This document shows positions 47,010 to 58,763 of a stretch of DNA of 64,000 bases, in pieces. This stretch comes from Ulota crispa. Its lineage: Eukaryota > Streptophyta > Bryopsida > Orthotrichales > Orthotrichaceae. Under the pieces are notes generated by a model. It did no database searches, was not told the DNA's origin, and worked only from the letters and a program-made list of their open reading frames with translations. The translations under genes were made by a program, and so were the position numbers. Within the stretch, counting starts at the first letter, position 1; the number at the start of each line of letters is the position of its first letter. The DNA is taken from the NCBI GenBank assembly GCA_963920765.1, contig OY987250.1, positions 10,656,409 to 10,720,408 on the forward strand, read 5' to 3'.

Positions 47010-47926
47010 TAACTCCTAAATGCCCAAGGGTGTTCTTCTTTTTGAAAGGCAATTTTGGAGTTTTTGAATTGACCTTGTATGGTCATTATTAAATATCAAA
47101 GTAAATTTGTAATTGTAGGATTTTGAACTTCAAGGCTTGTAGATAATGCTACCAAAAAAACCTCCAAGAAGGCCATGCAGATTTTATGATATTTGTGATT
47201 GAATGTGATTTAGTATGGATTTTTTTGGATGTTTCTTGGCCGCAAAAAAATTCTAATGCAAAAATGGCAACTTTTGTGTATTGAATTGGGAAACGACCAC
47301 TTGCGATGATTTAGTATTTGATATTGTTACTTCAAAACTAATGACCCCTCTTCCAAGTCCATGACCACAATTTCATAAATGAGCCTCCAATGCATCTATT
47401 AAAGAGCTACCACCTAATACAAAGAATTCTTGTATCTCCAATTATTGAACAAAAGTTATTGTGAAAAAAAGACAATGAATGAATTCTACTTTGTAAAACA
47501 AAAACATTCCAAGTGGAATGAGTAGAGAACACATTTGGATTTTGTTAGATGACAAAATTTTAGTAAAATGACTCTCAATACCTAGAGGGAGTGCCCAAGG
47601 ACAATCTTCACTTTATTCTCAACTTGGTGCCCGTTTTTTCAATGTGGCAACTTGTCATAGACTCTGTGATAGTGTTCATGTCATTATTCATGTCACTGTT
47701 TGGTGTGCATGAAGTATGCTTGCAATTTAGCATCCACCAAAAACAATTGGAAAAAGGTATGGAGGACATTAATATTGAACGCTGAGGCTAACTTCAACCC
47801 ACAAATTTTCAAAGAAAAAACCTTGAAACAGTAAAATATCTTCCTTCAACAAGGTTTCAAATTTTCCTAAATTTCCCTAAAATTTTTAGAATACCAAATT
47901 TTGATATCTAGGACATTTAGGGATCA
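47010..47926. mobile_element. TTAACCCCTAAATGCCC-type element (about 917 bp)
   Basis: Left end TAACTCCTAAATGCCCAAGGG and degenerate right end AGGACATTTAGGGATCA. The interior is homologous to 31201-32130 in opposite orientation. Non-coding. Confidence 0.65.
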
Positions 47927-47995
47927 TATCCCAATGAACACCCAAGCAAAGAGAATGAGAAAAACTAAAATTTGCATTAGCAACCTAAACTGTAA

Positions 47996-48263
47996 GGGCC
48001 ACTTCACACTATTGCCAAAGGTGGAGAGGCCTTTCTTTGGAGACTACACACTATGGCCATTCAAGTTGAGAGGCCATGGATGCTCATTGCCAAGAGTTTG
48101 GCCTTTGGACTTGTCCTTTGGAGGCTTCATACTAAAAGTGGGTGAAGGTGTAAAAACAAAATTTTATTGCCCATATTCAGTTCATTTCTTGGTCCTTTTC
48201 ACAAAATTTAACCACTCAATACCATAGCCTCTTGACTTGGTCGGCCATAGTGTGAAGCGGCCC
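47996..48263. mobile_element. Tourist-like MITE (268 bp) with TAA duplication
   Basis: Ends GGGCCACTTCACACTATTGCC and GGCCATAGTGTGAAGCGGCCC, flanked by TAA (47993-47995 and 48264-48266). GGGCC starts and 3-bp TAA/TTA duplications fit PIF/Harbinger-derived Tourist elements. Confidence 0.82.
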
Positions 48264-49082
48264 TAACTCCCTTCCCCACACCCTACACCAACAATGCCAT
48301 AAATCTAAGCTTCCATGGCACAAGAGTTCAAATTTCTGAAAATAAAAATAAAAATGGCATGGCGCAATGGAGCGGCACAGCATGTGTGCGGAGCACAGCT
48401 CCGCCACCCCACTCCGCCAAAGACCAGCCAGCCAGCCAGCCCGCCCCCCCGGCCGCTTCCGCTCCGCCGAACCGCCTAATTGCTCCCTGATGCTCTCCTC
48501 GACCAAACGCGTCACCACGTGCTCCCACGCACCAAAACCTCACGCCATTCACTTGCGAAACCCACCGAAATAGCGGAAGAGTGGACGTGGCCCTCCACGC
48601 GTCAAGGTCTGTGATGCACGGCATCTCGCAGCCGGTGAGCCCCTACTAAGAACCGGTTGCTAGAGAAAAAAATCGCCGAGGCAGGGCCACTGAAATCGAA
48701 AATTTGAAATGATCTGGGCCCCAAATTGGGCCGGAATTTCTGCACCCGACGCGTACCTTTCTGGCCAATGTCTGGCAAGAGAATCGAAGCTCCACTGTCA
48801 ACCTGCAAACCCTGACCCCTGCCTGAACCAGGAAGCACTCCAATTTTCACCAAAAACCTTTGAGTCAACTGAGTTTGACTCACATGATCTGAGTAACCAA
48901 ATGATGGAAGCTAGTTTTTCTAAGCTCAATCGCAAGAGCCAGAAATCCTCTCCCTAATTCAGCGGTGGAAATTAATGGATCCGAGAAAAGCCAAGGCACA
49001 AGGGCTTGTAACCCAAACCACTCTGCAACAACCCTTACCCTGCGAAAAAACTCCGGGCGCTCATGGGTTAAGTCATGTACCT
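48264..49082. other. GC-rich island without a recognisable product
   Basis: From about 48360 to 48960 the composition becomes GC-rich, unlike all neighbouring intergenic DNA, and several frames are open on both strands. None shows a domain I can name. It could be a promoter or first exon of an unrecognised gene, a gene relic, or part of a larger element ending at 49071. Confidence 0.35.
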
Positions 49083-49398
49083 CAAGGGAAGAGGCTCATA
49101 AATGGAGCATCTAAGTGCTGAAATTGAATTTTGGGTTGGTGAAACTTCTTGAAAAAGACCTTGAAATACAAGAAGAACTGACATCTAACCCAAGTTGTTT
49201 CTTACTTTTTGGAATTTTTTGGAATTAGTTATGAAATTTTGAAGTGGAAAGGTCATAGGGTTCTAAAATGGAGCACCTCCTCAAATGTACATCACAGGTA
49301 CATTGTTGTAGGATTATGAAAAGCAACATGTACAAATATAGTACATTGTGAGAATGTGCTCCATTGTAGAGCTTGCTCCAAATTAGAGCCTCCTATCT
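49083..49398. mobile_element. AGGTAG-type MITE with a degenerate left end
   Basis: Contains GAGGCTCATAAATGGAGCATC near the left and GAGCCTCCTATCTTA at the right. The interior is nearly the same as 38918-39229. Confidence 0.7.
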
Positions 49399-51329
49399 TA
49401 CTCTCTACCTTGTTCTTAGCCTCTAGCTTTGCATTTAGTGACATTGACACTTCACCCAACTCAGCAATTAAGATGAGTACATCCATACCAAATCATTTAA
49501 ACAATTTACAAAAAGTTTGAGGCAATAAATGTTTTTAATAAAAAATATTGAGATTGAAAATTTTTCATAATTTTATATACATAGCAAGTGACTCCAATAA
49601 TAGCAGATTGAAACAGGTTTTTAATAGCAACCTTATTTACAAATTTATATTCAAAACGTCTAACTCAAGAAACATTATGATAGTTATTAACATTTAGCAT
49701 GTAATAGTTTCAAGAGCACTTTGAACTGAAAACCAAAGAAAAAGGTTGAATATTGGTGAGTGCAATTATAAAAAGATCCAGTTGTACGAGTATAAAATGT
49801 AGGTTATAGTTTATGACTTTTGTTTACAACCACAGACTACTACATTTTATTTTCCTGTGTGTTGAGAATTGAGGTGCTAATGGATCTTTACGCTGTGGAT
49901 TATCTTTGGTTGGAAAAATGTTACTTGCTCATAGTTAAATCAAAATGCATTAAAATCATATTCCTAACAAAATATTAATTCTCATCAACTCATGATAGTA
50001 ACACCTTTATAAAAAAAAATATCTAACTAAATGTAGGACAACAAGTTGACTTCCACCACAAAACTAATTGGGAATGGTCATAAAAAAGTGTCTCTTACCA
50101 TCTCTCAACTTTACTTAAAATTTTCATTGTGGCTTCAAATTACAGTAAGGTTTTGCACAGAAAATTTAACTTGATTTTCAATTTTTTTGAATTACTGAAT
50201 TCTTGTTTGAAATCTTGCTACAACACTTTCTTGGAGGGCTAACAAAGAATAACTGAGTTTACGTCTTGCTTTAAATATTCTCGTATGCTTCAAAGTTTGA
50301 TATGATAAGTTTTGATACAAAGTTGTAAATGTTCTCTCTTATCAAATGCATCTTACTAAGTTGCACTTACATTCATAATTGAATATATGTAGTTTTAAAT
50401 AAATATTTATCATAATAAAAGACTTCTAAAGGAAAAAGTCCAATTGTTCATTTTTTAAATTATTTTTGCAACAATACCAAAGTGTCAAACCATATCCTTT
50501 CAAAAACTACATGACATCTATTAGTGAATGTTGAACTTGCTATCACTTACAGTATATTTGGATTTGGATTATTGTTTCATAGGAATAGTAATTTGACTAC
50601 ACTTTTGCTTTTCAATGTATCATGTATGTTTGTTCAAGAAAGAATAATTCATTTTTGATAGGCTTTGACAATTATAGCCTTGTAGGTACTCAAACAAAAG
50701 AAATGGAGATTTTAAAATAGTAAAATAATTTTATCTAATATTGATCTTGACAATATATTGATCCCTATTTTAGTACTTTGTGAAAAAAAAATTGAATCAA
50801 CAAAGTACTCAAAAAGGCTAGGAGAGGAAAAGCAATAACACAAACAAGTTGAGTTCAATATGATGGTGAATGACTTTATTCTTAGATTTCCAAACCTAGC
50901 ATCTAACCCTCAGGAACAAGAGGGCTTCACTACTTGAAATGAATGTTTTCAATGCTTTTTGAGGTACTCTCTTGAAATGCCAAGTACTTTGTACCTTGTT
51001 GCAATTTTTGGACAAGTAACTTAGGATTTGTTAATAAATCAATTCAAACTAGATTTGAACAAATTAGCTCCATTTTATTGGTAAGTTAGAGGATCATAGT
51101 TTTGGAAGTTTGAGGAACACAAAACTTTAATGTGCAAGAGTTTGTGCTTTTTTATTTGTAACTCCTAAAAAAAGAAAAAGAAAAAAAAAGAGCTAATGAT
51201 GATGCTGAGAAGAAACATCATGCAATAGTGGACTTTGATCGAGACCTAATGCAAAAAATAAATCAACTCAAAATTCAAAATGTTTATATTTGAACAAATC
51301 CTTGCAAATCAATGAAGTTAGAAGTAATA
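49399..51329. other. AT-rich intergenic, no gene seen
   Basis: No coding signal, no structured repeat that I can support, low complexity in places (A and T runs). Confidence 0.45.
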
Positions 51330-51743
51330 AGGTAGCATCCATAAGGGCCGTGTCCCCATGGGCGTCACTTGGCACAATCAGGGACTACTAAATGTAAAAT
51401 CAAATGGTTATGGGTGAGAAAGTGATGGTTATGGGTGATGAAGTGATGGTTATGGGTGATGAAGTGATGGTTGTGGGTGACTGCATGACAGTTTTGAGTA
51501 CCCATCTCACTATTTAAGAATCAATCAACCTTGTTTTTAGCATCTCTTACACATGGTTCTTATAATTTCAGTGATTTTGGACTTTAGAAATTCTTTGTGA
51601 ATAAACGCTTGCAGATGGAACCTTGAAATTGATGCCAATATTTTTGGTTTCCACTTCCTAACTTACAATATTTTTTTCAAAGTTAGTTGATTGTTTTACC
51701 TACTCCAAAACCCTTATTTCCACGCTTATGGATGCGCCTACCT
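51330..51743. mobile_element. AGGTAG-superfamily MITE (414 bp) with a 21-bp minisatellite
   Basis: TA-flanked ends AGGTAGCATCCATAAGGGC and CGCTTATGGATGCGCCTACCT. Inside, at about 51405-51480, three to four units of GATGGTTATGGGTGATGAAGT occur in tandem. The element is a relative of 40576-41050, where a similar but 18-bp unit has expanded. Confidence 0.75.
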
Positions 51744-51974
51744 TAATGCAAAATTTGAGAGTTGAGGGGCAAAATTCAACCATTCAAGACTAATGGATTA
51801 AATGCACTTGTTGCCTATTATTCTTTCATTGTCCAAAGTGAAAGTAACTTTTTCCTAAAACTAGCCCACTCAACCTCCAACGATTTCATTATAAGTAAGT
51901 AAAAACAATCTGCCATTGGCTGTATTAGAGCAATACCATATATTGAGCTAAATTTTGATAATCCAAAACTTGAA

Positions 51975-52380
51975 AACAAAAATCCAATTTTTTTTAAAAT
52001 GTGTGCATAGGTGATTATATCTTGTCATTTTTATCTTTAGCCTTCTTCCTTTCCTTGGCCTTTGCAGTTATCCATAAGTACTAGCTAAGTTGACTAACTT
52101 CAGTTCTTTTTTGGTTTTTTTTGTAATTGATGTTGCTATAGCTAAAGTGCTAGGGTTATTTAGTGTATGTCTAATTAAGTTCTTTATAGCTAATATGCTT
52201 TATCTTGAATAGCTTTTGGTTAAAGGAGAAAAAAAAAATGCTTTGTAGAATAAAGAACTCTAAGATTTTTCGTGCAGTATCAAGAAATCCATATTTGAAG
52301 CAAATCCCCAAAAGATATGGGTGTTTGAAAATAGAGAAATGATAATAAGGGAGGAGTGATGGTAGGGCAAACTAATTATA
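51975..52380. mobile_element. Diverged copy of the 29860-30490 element
   Basis: Shares, in the other orientation, the stretch around GCTAAGTTGACTAACTTCAG and GCTATAGCTAAAGTGCTAGG, and near its right side AATGATAATAAGGGAGGAG. The ends are not sharp. Confidence 0.5.
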
Positions 52381-52648
52381 GTCCACAGTTTCAAAAAAAA
52401 TTAGAAAGTCCAAAATTCCTCGAACAGTTTAGATAGTAGAAAAGCACATGTTTTGCATTTTCAAATGATTTTTTTTCAATTTTTGAATACATCCAAGCCT
52501 TAAATAACTTCAGTTTTGTAGTCACTGAAAAAGAAGTGAAATATTCCTACAACATATGAGAACACATTATTGAAATAGATGAAATTTCTATAGGAATTGT
52601 AATTAAATTTCAGCAGTGACAACCTTTTAATTAACACACCCATTATGG

Positions 52649-52851
52649 CATTAGTAGAAACCCGTGTTTTTCTTAATGCATTTTTTGGACGTCCAATTTT
52701 TTTTGTTAATAATGACATTAAACATAACACAAAGATGTTAGTTTTGACTTCAAAAATAACATTAAGATGTTAACTTTAACATCAATTATAACATTAAAAA
52801 AAATAAACGTCCAAAAAAATGCGTTAAGAAAAACACGAGTTTCTACTAGTG
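52649..52851. mobile_element. CACTA-type MITE (203 bp) with 3-bp TGG duplication
   Basis: Left end CATTAGTAGAAACCCGTG and right end CACGAGTTTCTACTAGTG are parts of inverted repeats of about 44 bp. TGG flanks both sides (52646-52648 and 52852-52854). Ends CACTAGTAGAAA with a 3-bp duplication match the plant CACTA superfamily. Non-coding. Confidence 0.85.
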
Positions 52852-54214
52852 TGGGCTAATCACTTGGGCCCTGCTTCAATTTGCACTACACATAAAAACC
52901 AATTTTAACCGTGAAAAATTTCAGAATTTTAAACTTAAATGTATTTAAAACCTTAAGCATTTTAAAATTTCAAACCTTTTAGAGTAACCACTTTGAAAGG
53001 AACTCAGTCTCTAATTCTGGAAAATGCATGAACTCTTTATTTTGTAAAGCTGCAGATTGATGATCCACTGATTTGAAAATTATAGGATGAAAAATTCTAC
53101 AATTAAATACTAGTGATTTCACTTATTTTACTGAAAATTTTATTCGATATCCGTTTGTTGATATGCTTGTTTATTTTGCATGAAGCAACATTATGCAAAT
53201 CCTTATGGAATTTTATTATAAAGATAACTCTTTAAAGTTTATTTGGTTCTGAGAGAACTAATCTAGTGTTGAGGCAGAAAATTCCAAGGATACATAGGCG
53301 AGATTATATTTTACTGACAATGAAACATTATTATAATATTGATAGGAAAAGTTTGTAAGTTGCTCTTGAAGAAAAACAAGCTTATTTTGAATTACTCCTA
53401 CATTGTTTTGGCATACTTCCTCATGCTTAAGCTTAACCCCGAAGCACATCCATAATCCATTTTCTAAACAAAGATGCATTGATTTTTAAAGTAAATTTTG
53501 ATGAAAAATGCATTAACAGAAGATTGACTCATGTGTAGTAAATCAAGTCACATTTCAATCAAGAAGATTTTATAATTTGTTTTTTTAATATTTTATGGAT
53601 TGAGGATTGAAGTATGGCAAACTCAAAAACATGTCCTCTCTATTTTAAAAATGACCTCAAAAAATGAGCCTCACAAATGAATTTTATGTAACTTATAAAA
53701 CAAATAATCATGTTTAGGGAGTAACACAACAAATTCATGGCGACCAATTTACTCAATAATTGTCAATATTTGTGATGCAAGTTGTTTTATAAGGAAGATT
53801 AGTTACTTTTTTATTCTAAACTACTAGTTGTGATCAACATTGGTGATAGCAATGCATGCATATGTGATTCCAAATCTCGTACAACCTTGGTGTTCACAAT
53901 CACGCTAATTCCTGTAGAGCAATTTTTTTGTCAAAATACTTGCTTCATTTGTCACTAGCTTCCTCAATACCAAAATGAAAAAGAAGGGGAATGTACATAT
54001 AAGGACACTAAATTCAAAAAGAATCACAAATTGGGCACAACAATCACAGTATTGCACTTGTCCTATTATTTGGCAAGTCCATTAGCCAATTTATTTTGCC
54101 TTGGGGTTGTGAGAAAATTTGCTTTGTAACAATCAAGTAAGCGAATTGCAGAAAGTGTAGCAAAAAGAGATACAAAGAATCCTTGCTATAGGAAGCAACA
54201 TTGCCAATAAGGGC
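52852..54214. other. AT-rich intergenic, no gene seen
   Basis: A minus-strand frame at 53258-53479 has no motif I recognise. No clear repeat. Confidence 0.4.
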
Positions 54215-54338
54215 CTTATTGAAAACTATGTCCAAATTGACACGTCCAAACTGACTAAATTTTATCGAGTTGACCAAAAAAAAAATGTCTAAATTGACAT
54301 GTCTGAAACTACCACATTGACAACTTTTTCTTGTAGTG
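54215..54338. mobile_element. CACTA-like fragment ending TTTCTTGTAGTG
   Basis: The right end TTTTTCTTGTAGTG is the complement of the canonical CACTACAAGAAA. The AACTATGTCCAAATTGACACG part resembles the sub-terminal sequence of the fragment at 22583. The left end is degenerate. Confidence 0.6.
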
Positions 54339-54618
54339 GGGTGTCCTTCCATGTAAGGGGGTTGAGGCAATGCTTGGGGAGAACTGGTGGTTAGTGTATT
54401 GTCAACCAGTTGAAATTACAAAAAAAATTGGTTGAAACTTGAAACTACCTTATAAAAAATTGGTCAATTTCCTCCAAAATTCCTAATTATAGTATATTAT
54501 AGTAGAAATATAGAAATTTTATAGGAAATAACCAATGCGTGCTAGTGAAATTTTGGTTGAAATTAGGAAATGCCGAATATTTGCCAAAGAATCCAAAACT
54601 TCTCCTTGAACACTAAGT

Positions 54619-54705
54619 GGGGTGAAGCTCACCAATAATTGGTCAATTGGGAGTCCCATTTTTTTATGAAGCTCCATCTAAACAATTATTGGTGAGCTCC
54701 ACCCC
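54619..54705. repeat. Short inverted repeat (hairpin, about 87 bp)
   Basis: GGGGTGAAGCTCACCAATAA and TTATTGGTGAGCTCCACCCC are inverted around a loop of about 40 nt. It may be a tiny MITE. No target duplication identified. Confidence 0.6.
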
Positions 54706-55380
54706 CACCTCTATCACATGGAAGGAGGGTTTTTTTTTGGTTTTGGATGGGCAGCTTCTCAAGCCATATGGCAAACTTTAGTGGTGCAGATATGGCCACA
54801 CAAGATTTTTTTTAAGTGCTAAATTAGGCTACAAGTGTTTACACTTTGAGCTTGTTGATTATAACCAAGTTTTTCTAAAATCAAAAATTAGTGTTGCTAG
54901 AATGAATTTCTTAAAAACATGGGTTACAAAACCCAAATTTTTTTAACAAAAGAGACATTATCTCCAAGAAACTTAAGGACGGCTTGATTCTCAAATAATA
55001 CAACTCCACACGGTGTGAAGATCACTTTGTTTCCTACCTAAATTCCTAATTGACTAGTTACAAACAACAACATATTATTTTTTCTAATGCGTAGCGGGCA
55101 TCTAGATTTGGAACGTTGAACGACATCTGGCACCAAGATGCTTTTTTTTCATTTTTCTATATAGACTTGTAGCTTTAATTATTTTTTTGTAGCTTTCTGG
55201 CTTTTAAAAGCCTAAAAAAACTCTGCTTGGAATGATGACCTAAGGGGTAATCCTAAGAATATTCAAGTTTGTGGATGAAAAGATACGCAATAAACAGCTC
55301 TAGCATTCAATAGCAAGAGGTGAACAAATGATAATTGCAACTTTGTGGGTGTGCCTTTGTTTATGGTTACTTTTGAACTA
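54706..55380. other. Intergenic, no gene seen
   Basis: AT-rich, with no feature that I can support. Confidence 0.35.
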
Positions 55381-55703
55381 AGGTTGTGTGCTCTAATTCC
55401 ATTCAGCTTTACACTATGAGGAAACCATGGTCGAATTGACAAAAAATTGTGACCTAATCTACAGTTACTGTAGATTAGGTCACATTTTTTTTTGTCAATT
55501 TGACCATGATTCCCCGTAGTACTAGGAACAAGAGACATTTTAGATGAAATATCTATGACTATCATTGATTAGTTAGGTAGGCTTAGCATATTGCTAAGCC
55601 TACCTAACCCATCAATGATAGTCATAGATATTTCATTTAAAATGTTTCTCATTCCTAGAGCCAAACGCAATTAGAGCACAAACGCAATTAGAGCACACTA
55701 CCT
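55381..55703. mobile_element. AGGTTG/AGGTAG element (323 bp) with two internal hairpins
   Basis: TA-flanked ends AGGTTGTGTGCTCTAATTCC and TTAGAGCACACTACCT. Inside are a hairpin at about 55440-55498 (arms around TGTGACCTAATCTACAGT) and a second at about 55535-55655 (arms around GATGAAATATCTATGACTATC, loop TAT). The second resembles, in one arm, part of 31067-31192. Confidence 0.75.
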
Positions 55704-55823
55704 TACACCTTGTTTGTAATAATTTTCAAATTGAACGCCCTTGCATATAATTATTTTAAGATGCTATTGTTTTTGAGTTTACTGAAGAAAAAATTGGGTG
55801 AAAAAACAAATGAAATTGGCATA

Positions 55824-55959
55824 AGATAGGTATACCCATTCCCGACCATTTCTCAATTCCAACCTCTATGTATCCATGGTGCTCATGAACACCCTATATA
55901 GGGTCAAAATTGGGAAAGGGTTGGAATTCGGAAATGGTTGGGAATGGGTATTTCTACCT
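55824..55959. mobile_element. Short AGGTAG-type foldback (136 bp)
   Basis: Ends AGATAGGTATACCCATTCCC and GGGAATGGGTATTTCTACCT, with complementarity continuing inward (GACCATTTCTC against GGAAATGGTT). TA-flanked. Confidence 0.7.
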
Positions 55960-56500
55960 TATTTCTACCACGTTTGGGTCGTCAATAGTTTGGATGAAAA
56001 AGAATAATTAGAGCTGGTATTCTTAGATGGACATGCCCACGTGGATGGTTTTATCCATTTATTCCTAAACCACTGCATTCTTGGCCAAGTTTACACCACA
56101 AAAATGCTCAAGTATTCTTACAAACAAAAATAATAGTAATAAGTTTGCCTCCTATTTTTGTTATTGTTCATTTGAATCCTCTTGTGTGGCACGGTTAAAT
56201 TTTTTGGTTTGGGCAAGGTAGTGTGAACTGCAACCCATAATGTATGCAGGTAAGGAGAAATTGGCTAAAATTGGAATGAATGAACAATTTGTGCATGTTC
56301 ATCCAAGAAGTTTACTAATATAAGCTATTTTCATCCAAATCTTGGCAACCTAGGTGCTTGCAAAAGGAGGGAGGTTGCAATTTCATCCACATTTCCACCC
56401 AAATTTTTTAGTGTAATAGTCACCAGGGTCAATTTGAGGTTTTTTTAGGCAAACATTTGCCAAGAAAACAAACCATGTTCTATAGTACTAAACTAGTCAA

Positions 56501-56672
56501 TGGTGCTTGGATAAGGTCAATGCTTTTGGAAAGAAAAAGTAGTTGATCACATCCAAATATTGACTTTAAAGAAACATTCCATCTAATTAACCTAGAACAC
56601 AAAAAAGAGAATGGGGGACCTTGACACTATCCAAACATTTCTCTTCCAAAGGTTGCCCTTATCCAAGCACCA
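56501..56672. mobile_element. TGGTGCTTGGATAAGG MITE (172 bp), uninterrupted copy
   Basis: Ends TGGTGCTTGGATAAGGTCAA and TTATCCAAGCACCA. It provides the uninterrupted form that reveals the nesting at 15892-16901. Confidence 0.8.
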
Positions 56673-57084
56673 CTTTATAGGGTCTTTGAATCCAAATCCG
56701 AGTTAAAAATTCCTAAATTCAATGCTCTAAGAGCATTTTCTACACACATGAAATGAGCTCCAGAAACAAATTTGTTGTCAACCTATAATAGCATGCAAAT
56801 TCTGAGTCTCCAACAACATTGCACTTGCAAATATGCAAGTGGAAGCCCTTCAAATCAACCACCTTATTCCAACTTTCTACATGCCTCTTTTCACGGCTCC
56901 TCTCATGTATTGTTCACGCACATGAAAGCGGCAGATTATCATAACATTTCTCCTCAACTAGGTGTACGTATGTGGCACATTCCCTTGCAAGTGCAAGCCT
57001 TGAACCTTTCAGGTAGCAAGAGAGTTTCAGGCCACATCCTGCCACTTCATGCAAGTTCACGCCATTGTTCCTTTGAAAACTCAT

Positions 57085-58763
57085 TTAACCCCTAAAGGAC
57101 TTAGCCTTTTTTGTGAATAACCCTAAAAACCGCCACTTCTAGGAGGTTTAGTAAAAAGGGATTTTATGTTTTGTTTTTGGGAAATCCAATTGTAGGATCT
57201 TGCCCTAGACTAGAAGAGGTACTTGTGGGAAAAATATCAGCTCATTCTAGATAGAGAACAGTGAGATATTTGCATCTAAAGTGAAAAAAATAAAAAAATA
57301 AATCCATGTCCAAGAATTTCATAAGCCCTTCACCACTTTCATAACAAAAAAATTGCTCTACCCAAAGTTGTACTTTATTTTTTCCATGTAGGAGATTCAA
57401 TTAGGTATGTGTGGGAGAATTTCCAAATCAATTGGAACTATATAACACATGGGAAAAAATAGTAAGTAAAAGAAGTAGAGAATGAGTCAAAGCACTAAAT
57501 TGTTAAGAATTTAATTATTGAAATAAAAAATTCAAATTCCAATGGTTGTGATGTTGTGATAAACAATCTACTTCCTTTGGTTTAGTTTTTTTTTCTAAAA
57601 TATTAAAAATTGAGTAAAATAAGGGACTTCAAAGTTTATTTTAGAATAGAGAGTCTATAATTGCCCGCAAACAAAAAGTCCTCATAACTTTCATGTCATT
57701 GATTGAAATTGAATGATTCAAAGCTTCTCATGGATAAAATTTCTAAAAAACCAATTCCAGATTTTTAATTAAAAAATGTATAATTTTTAAAGAATTTTTT
57801 GGGCAGCCTAAAAGGGTAATCCTCCCCAAATTTTCATAAATTCATGCATAACTTCTTCATTACATGTCAAAATGAAGAAAAAATTAGATGCCCACATAGA
57901 TCTTTGAATTCCACACCTTCAATAAAAGTTTCAAAAAAACACACAAAGTAGTTTAGCCATAGACACATGCCCAAAATTCAACCTGTCCCCTTAACCCCTA
58001 AAAGCCCACTTGTCCCTTTGGGGGACAAAATGGATTTTGGGCAGCTCACTACAAGTGGATGTTTCATCTTTTTTCTTTGAATTTTTCACACATGATGTGT
58101 CCAAGGAATAGCTTTAAGGTCCAACGATTTTCATAACTTTCAACTACATGGTTCAAAAGCTATTTCATGATATGTTGTAATTTTTGAACTCCTGCTTGCC
58201 CAGGCAGCTCAAAAAACTTCTTTAAAAATGACTCTTTTTTTACCTTTTTTTTGAAATTGGTTCTTTAGACTTATATGTACGTTGGAAGCTTTGAATCATT
58301 CAATTTTGATTAATGAAATGAAAACTATGGGAAGTTTTAGTTTGTAGGTAGGTATGGAGTCTCTCAAAACTATACCTATCCGCAAACTAAAACTTCTCAT
58401 AACTTTCATTTCATTAATCATAATTGAATGATTCAAAGCTTCCCACATACATATAAGTCTAAAGAACCAATTATTATTTTTTAAAATTTTTAAAAAGTCA
58501 TTTTTAAAGAAGTTTTTTGAGCTGCCCAGGCGGGCAGGAATTCAAAAATTACAACATATCATGCAATAACTTTTGAACCATGTAGTCGAAAGTTTCAAAA
58601 ATTGTTGGACCTTAAAACTATTCCTTGGACACATCATGTGTGAAAAATTCAAAGAAAAAAAATGAAACATTCACTTGTAGTGAGCTGCCCAAAATCACTA
58701 TGTTGTCAAAAAAACAATGCTTAGGCCTTTAGGGGTTAAGGGACACCGTTCCTTTACGGTTAA
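57085..58763. mobile_element. TTAACCCCTAAAGG-type element interrupted by a palindromic element
   Basis: Left end TTAACCCCTAAAGGACTTAG. The right end, CGTTCCTTTACGGTTAA, lies beyond the insert 57991-58739. Without the insert the length is about 930 bp, which agrees with other family members, and the broken phrase (ACCTGTCCCC | GGGACACCG) reads as in intact copies. Confidence 0.75.
57991..58739. mobile_element. Near-perfect palindromic foldback element (749 bp)
   Basis: Two arms of roughly 360 bp are inverted around a centre near 58361. Outer ends TTAACCCCTAAAAGCC and GGCCTTTAGGGGTTAA. Matching inner segments include GGACAAAATGGATTTTGGGC against GCCCAAAATCACTATGTTGTC, GCAGCTCACTACAAGTG and its complement, and CTTTGAATCATTCAATT and its complement. 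The ends belong to the TTAACCC group, so it is a foldback derivative of that family. Confidence 0.85.

Noticed and set aside
48602-48883. Minus-strand frame with a short Asp-Ser-Gly-Ala-Ser phrase like that of aspartic proteases
   Set aside because: A single short motif with no supporting flanking sequence or neighbouring element parts. Likely chance.
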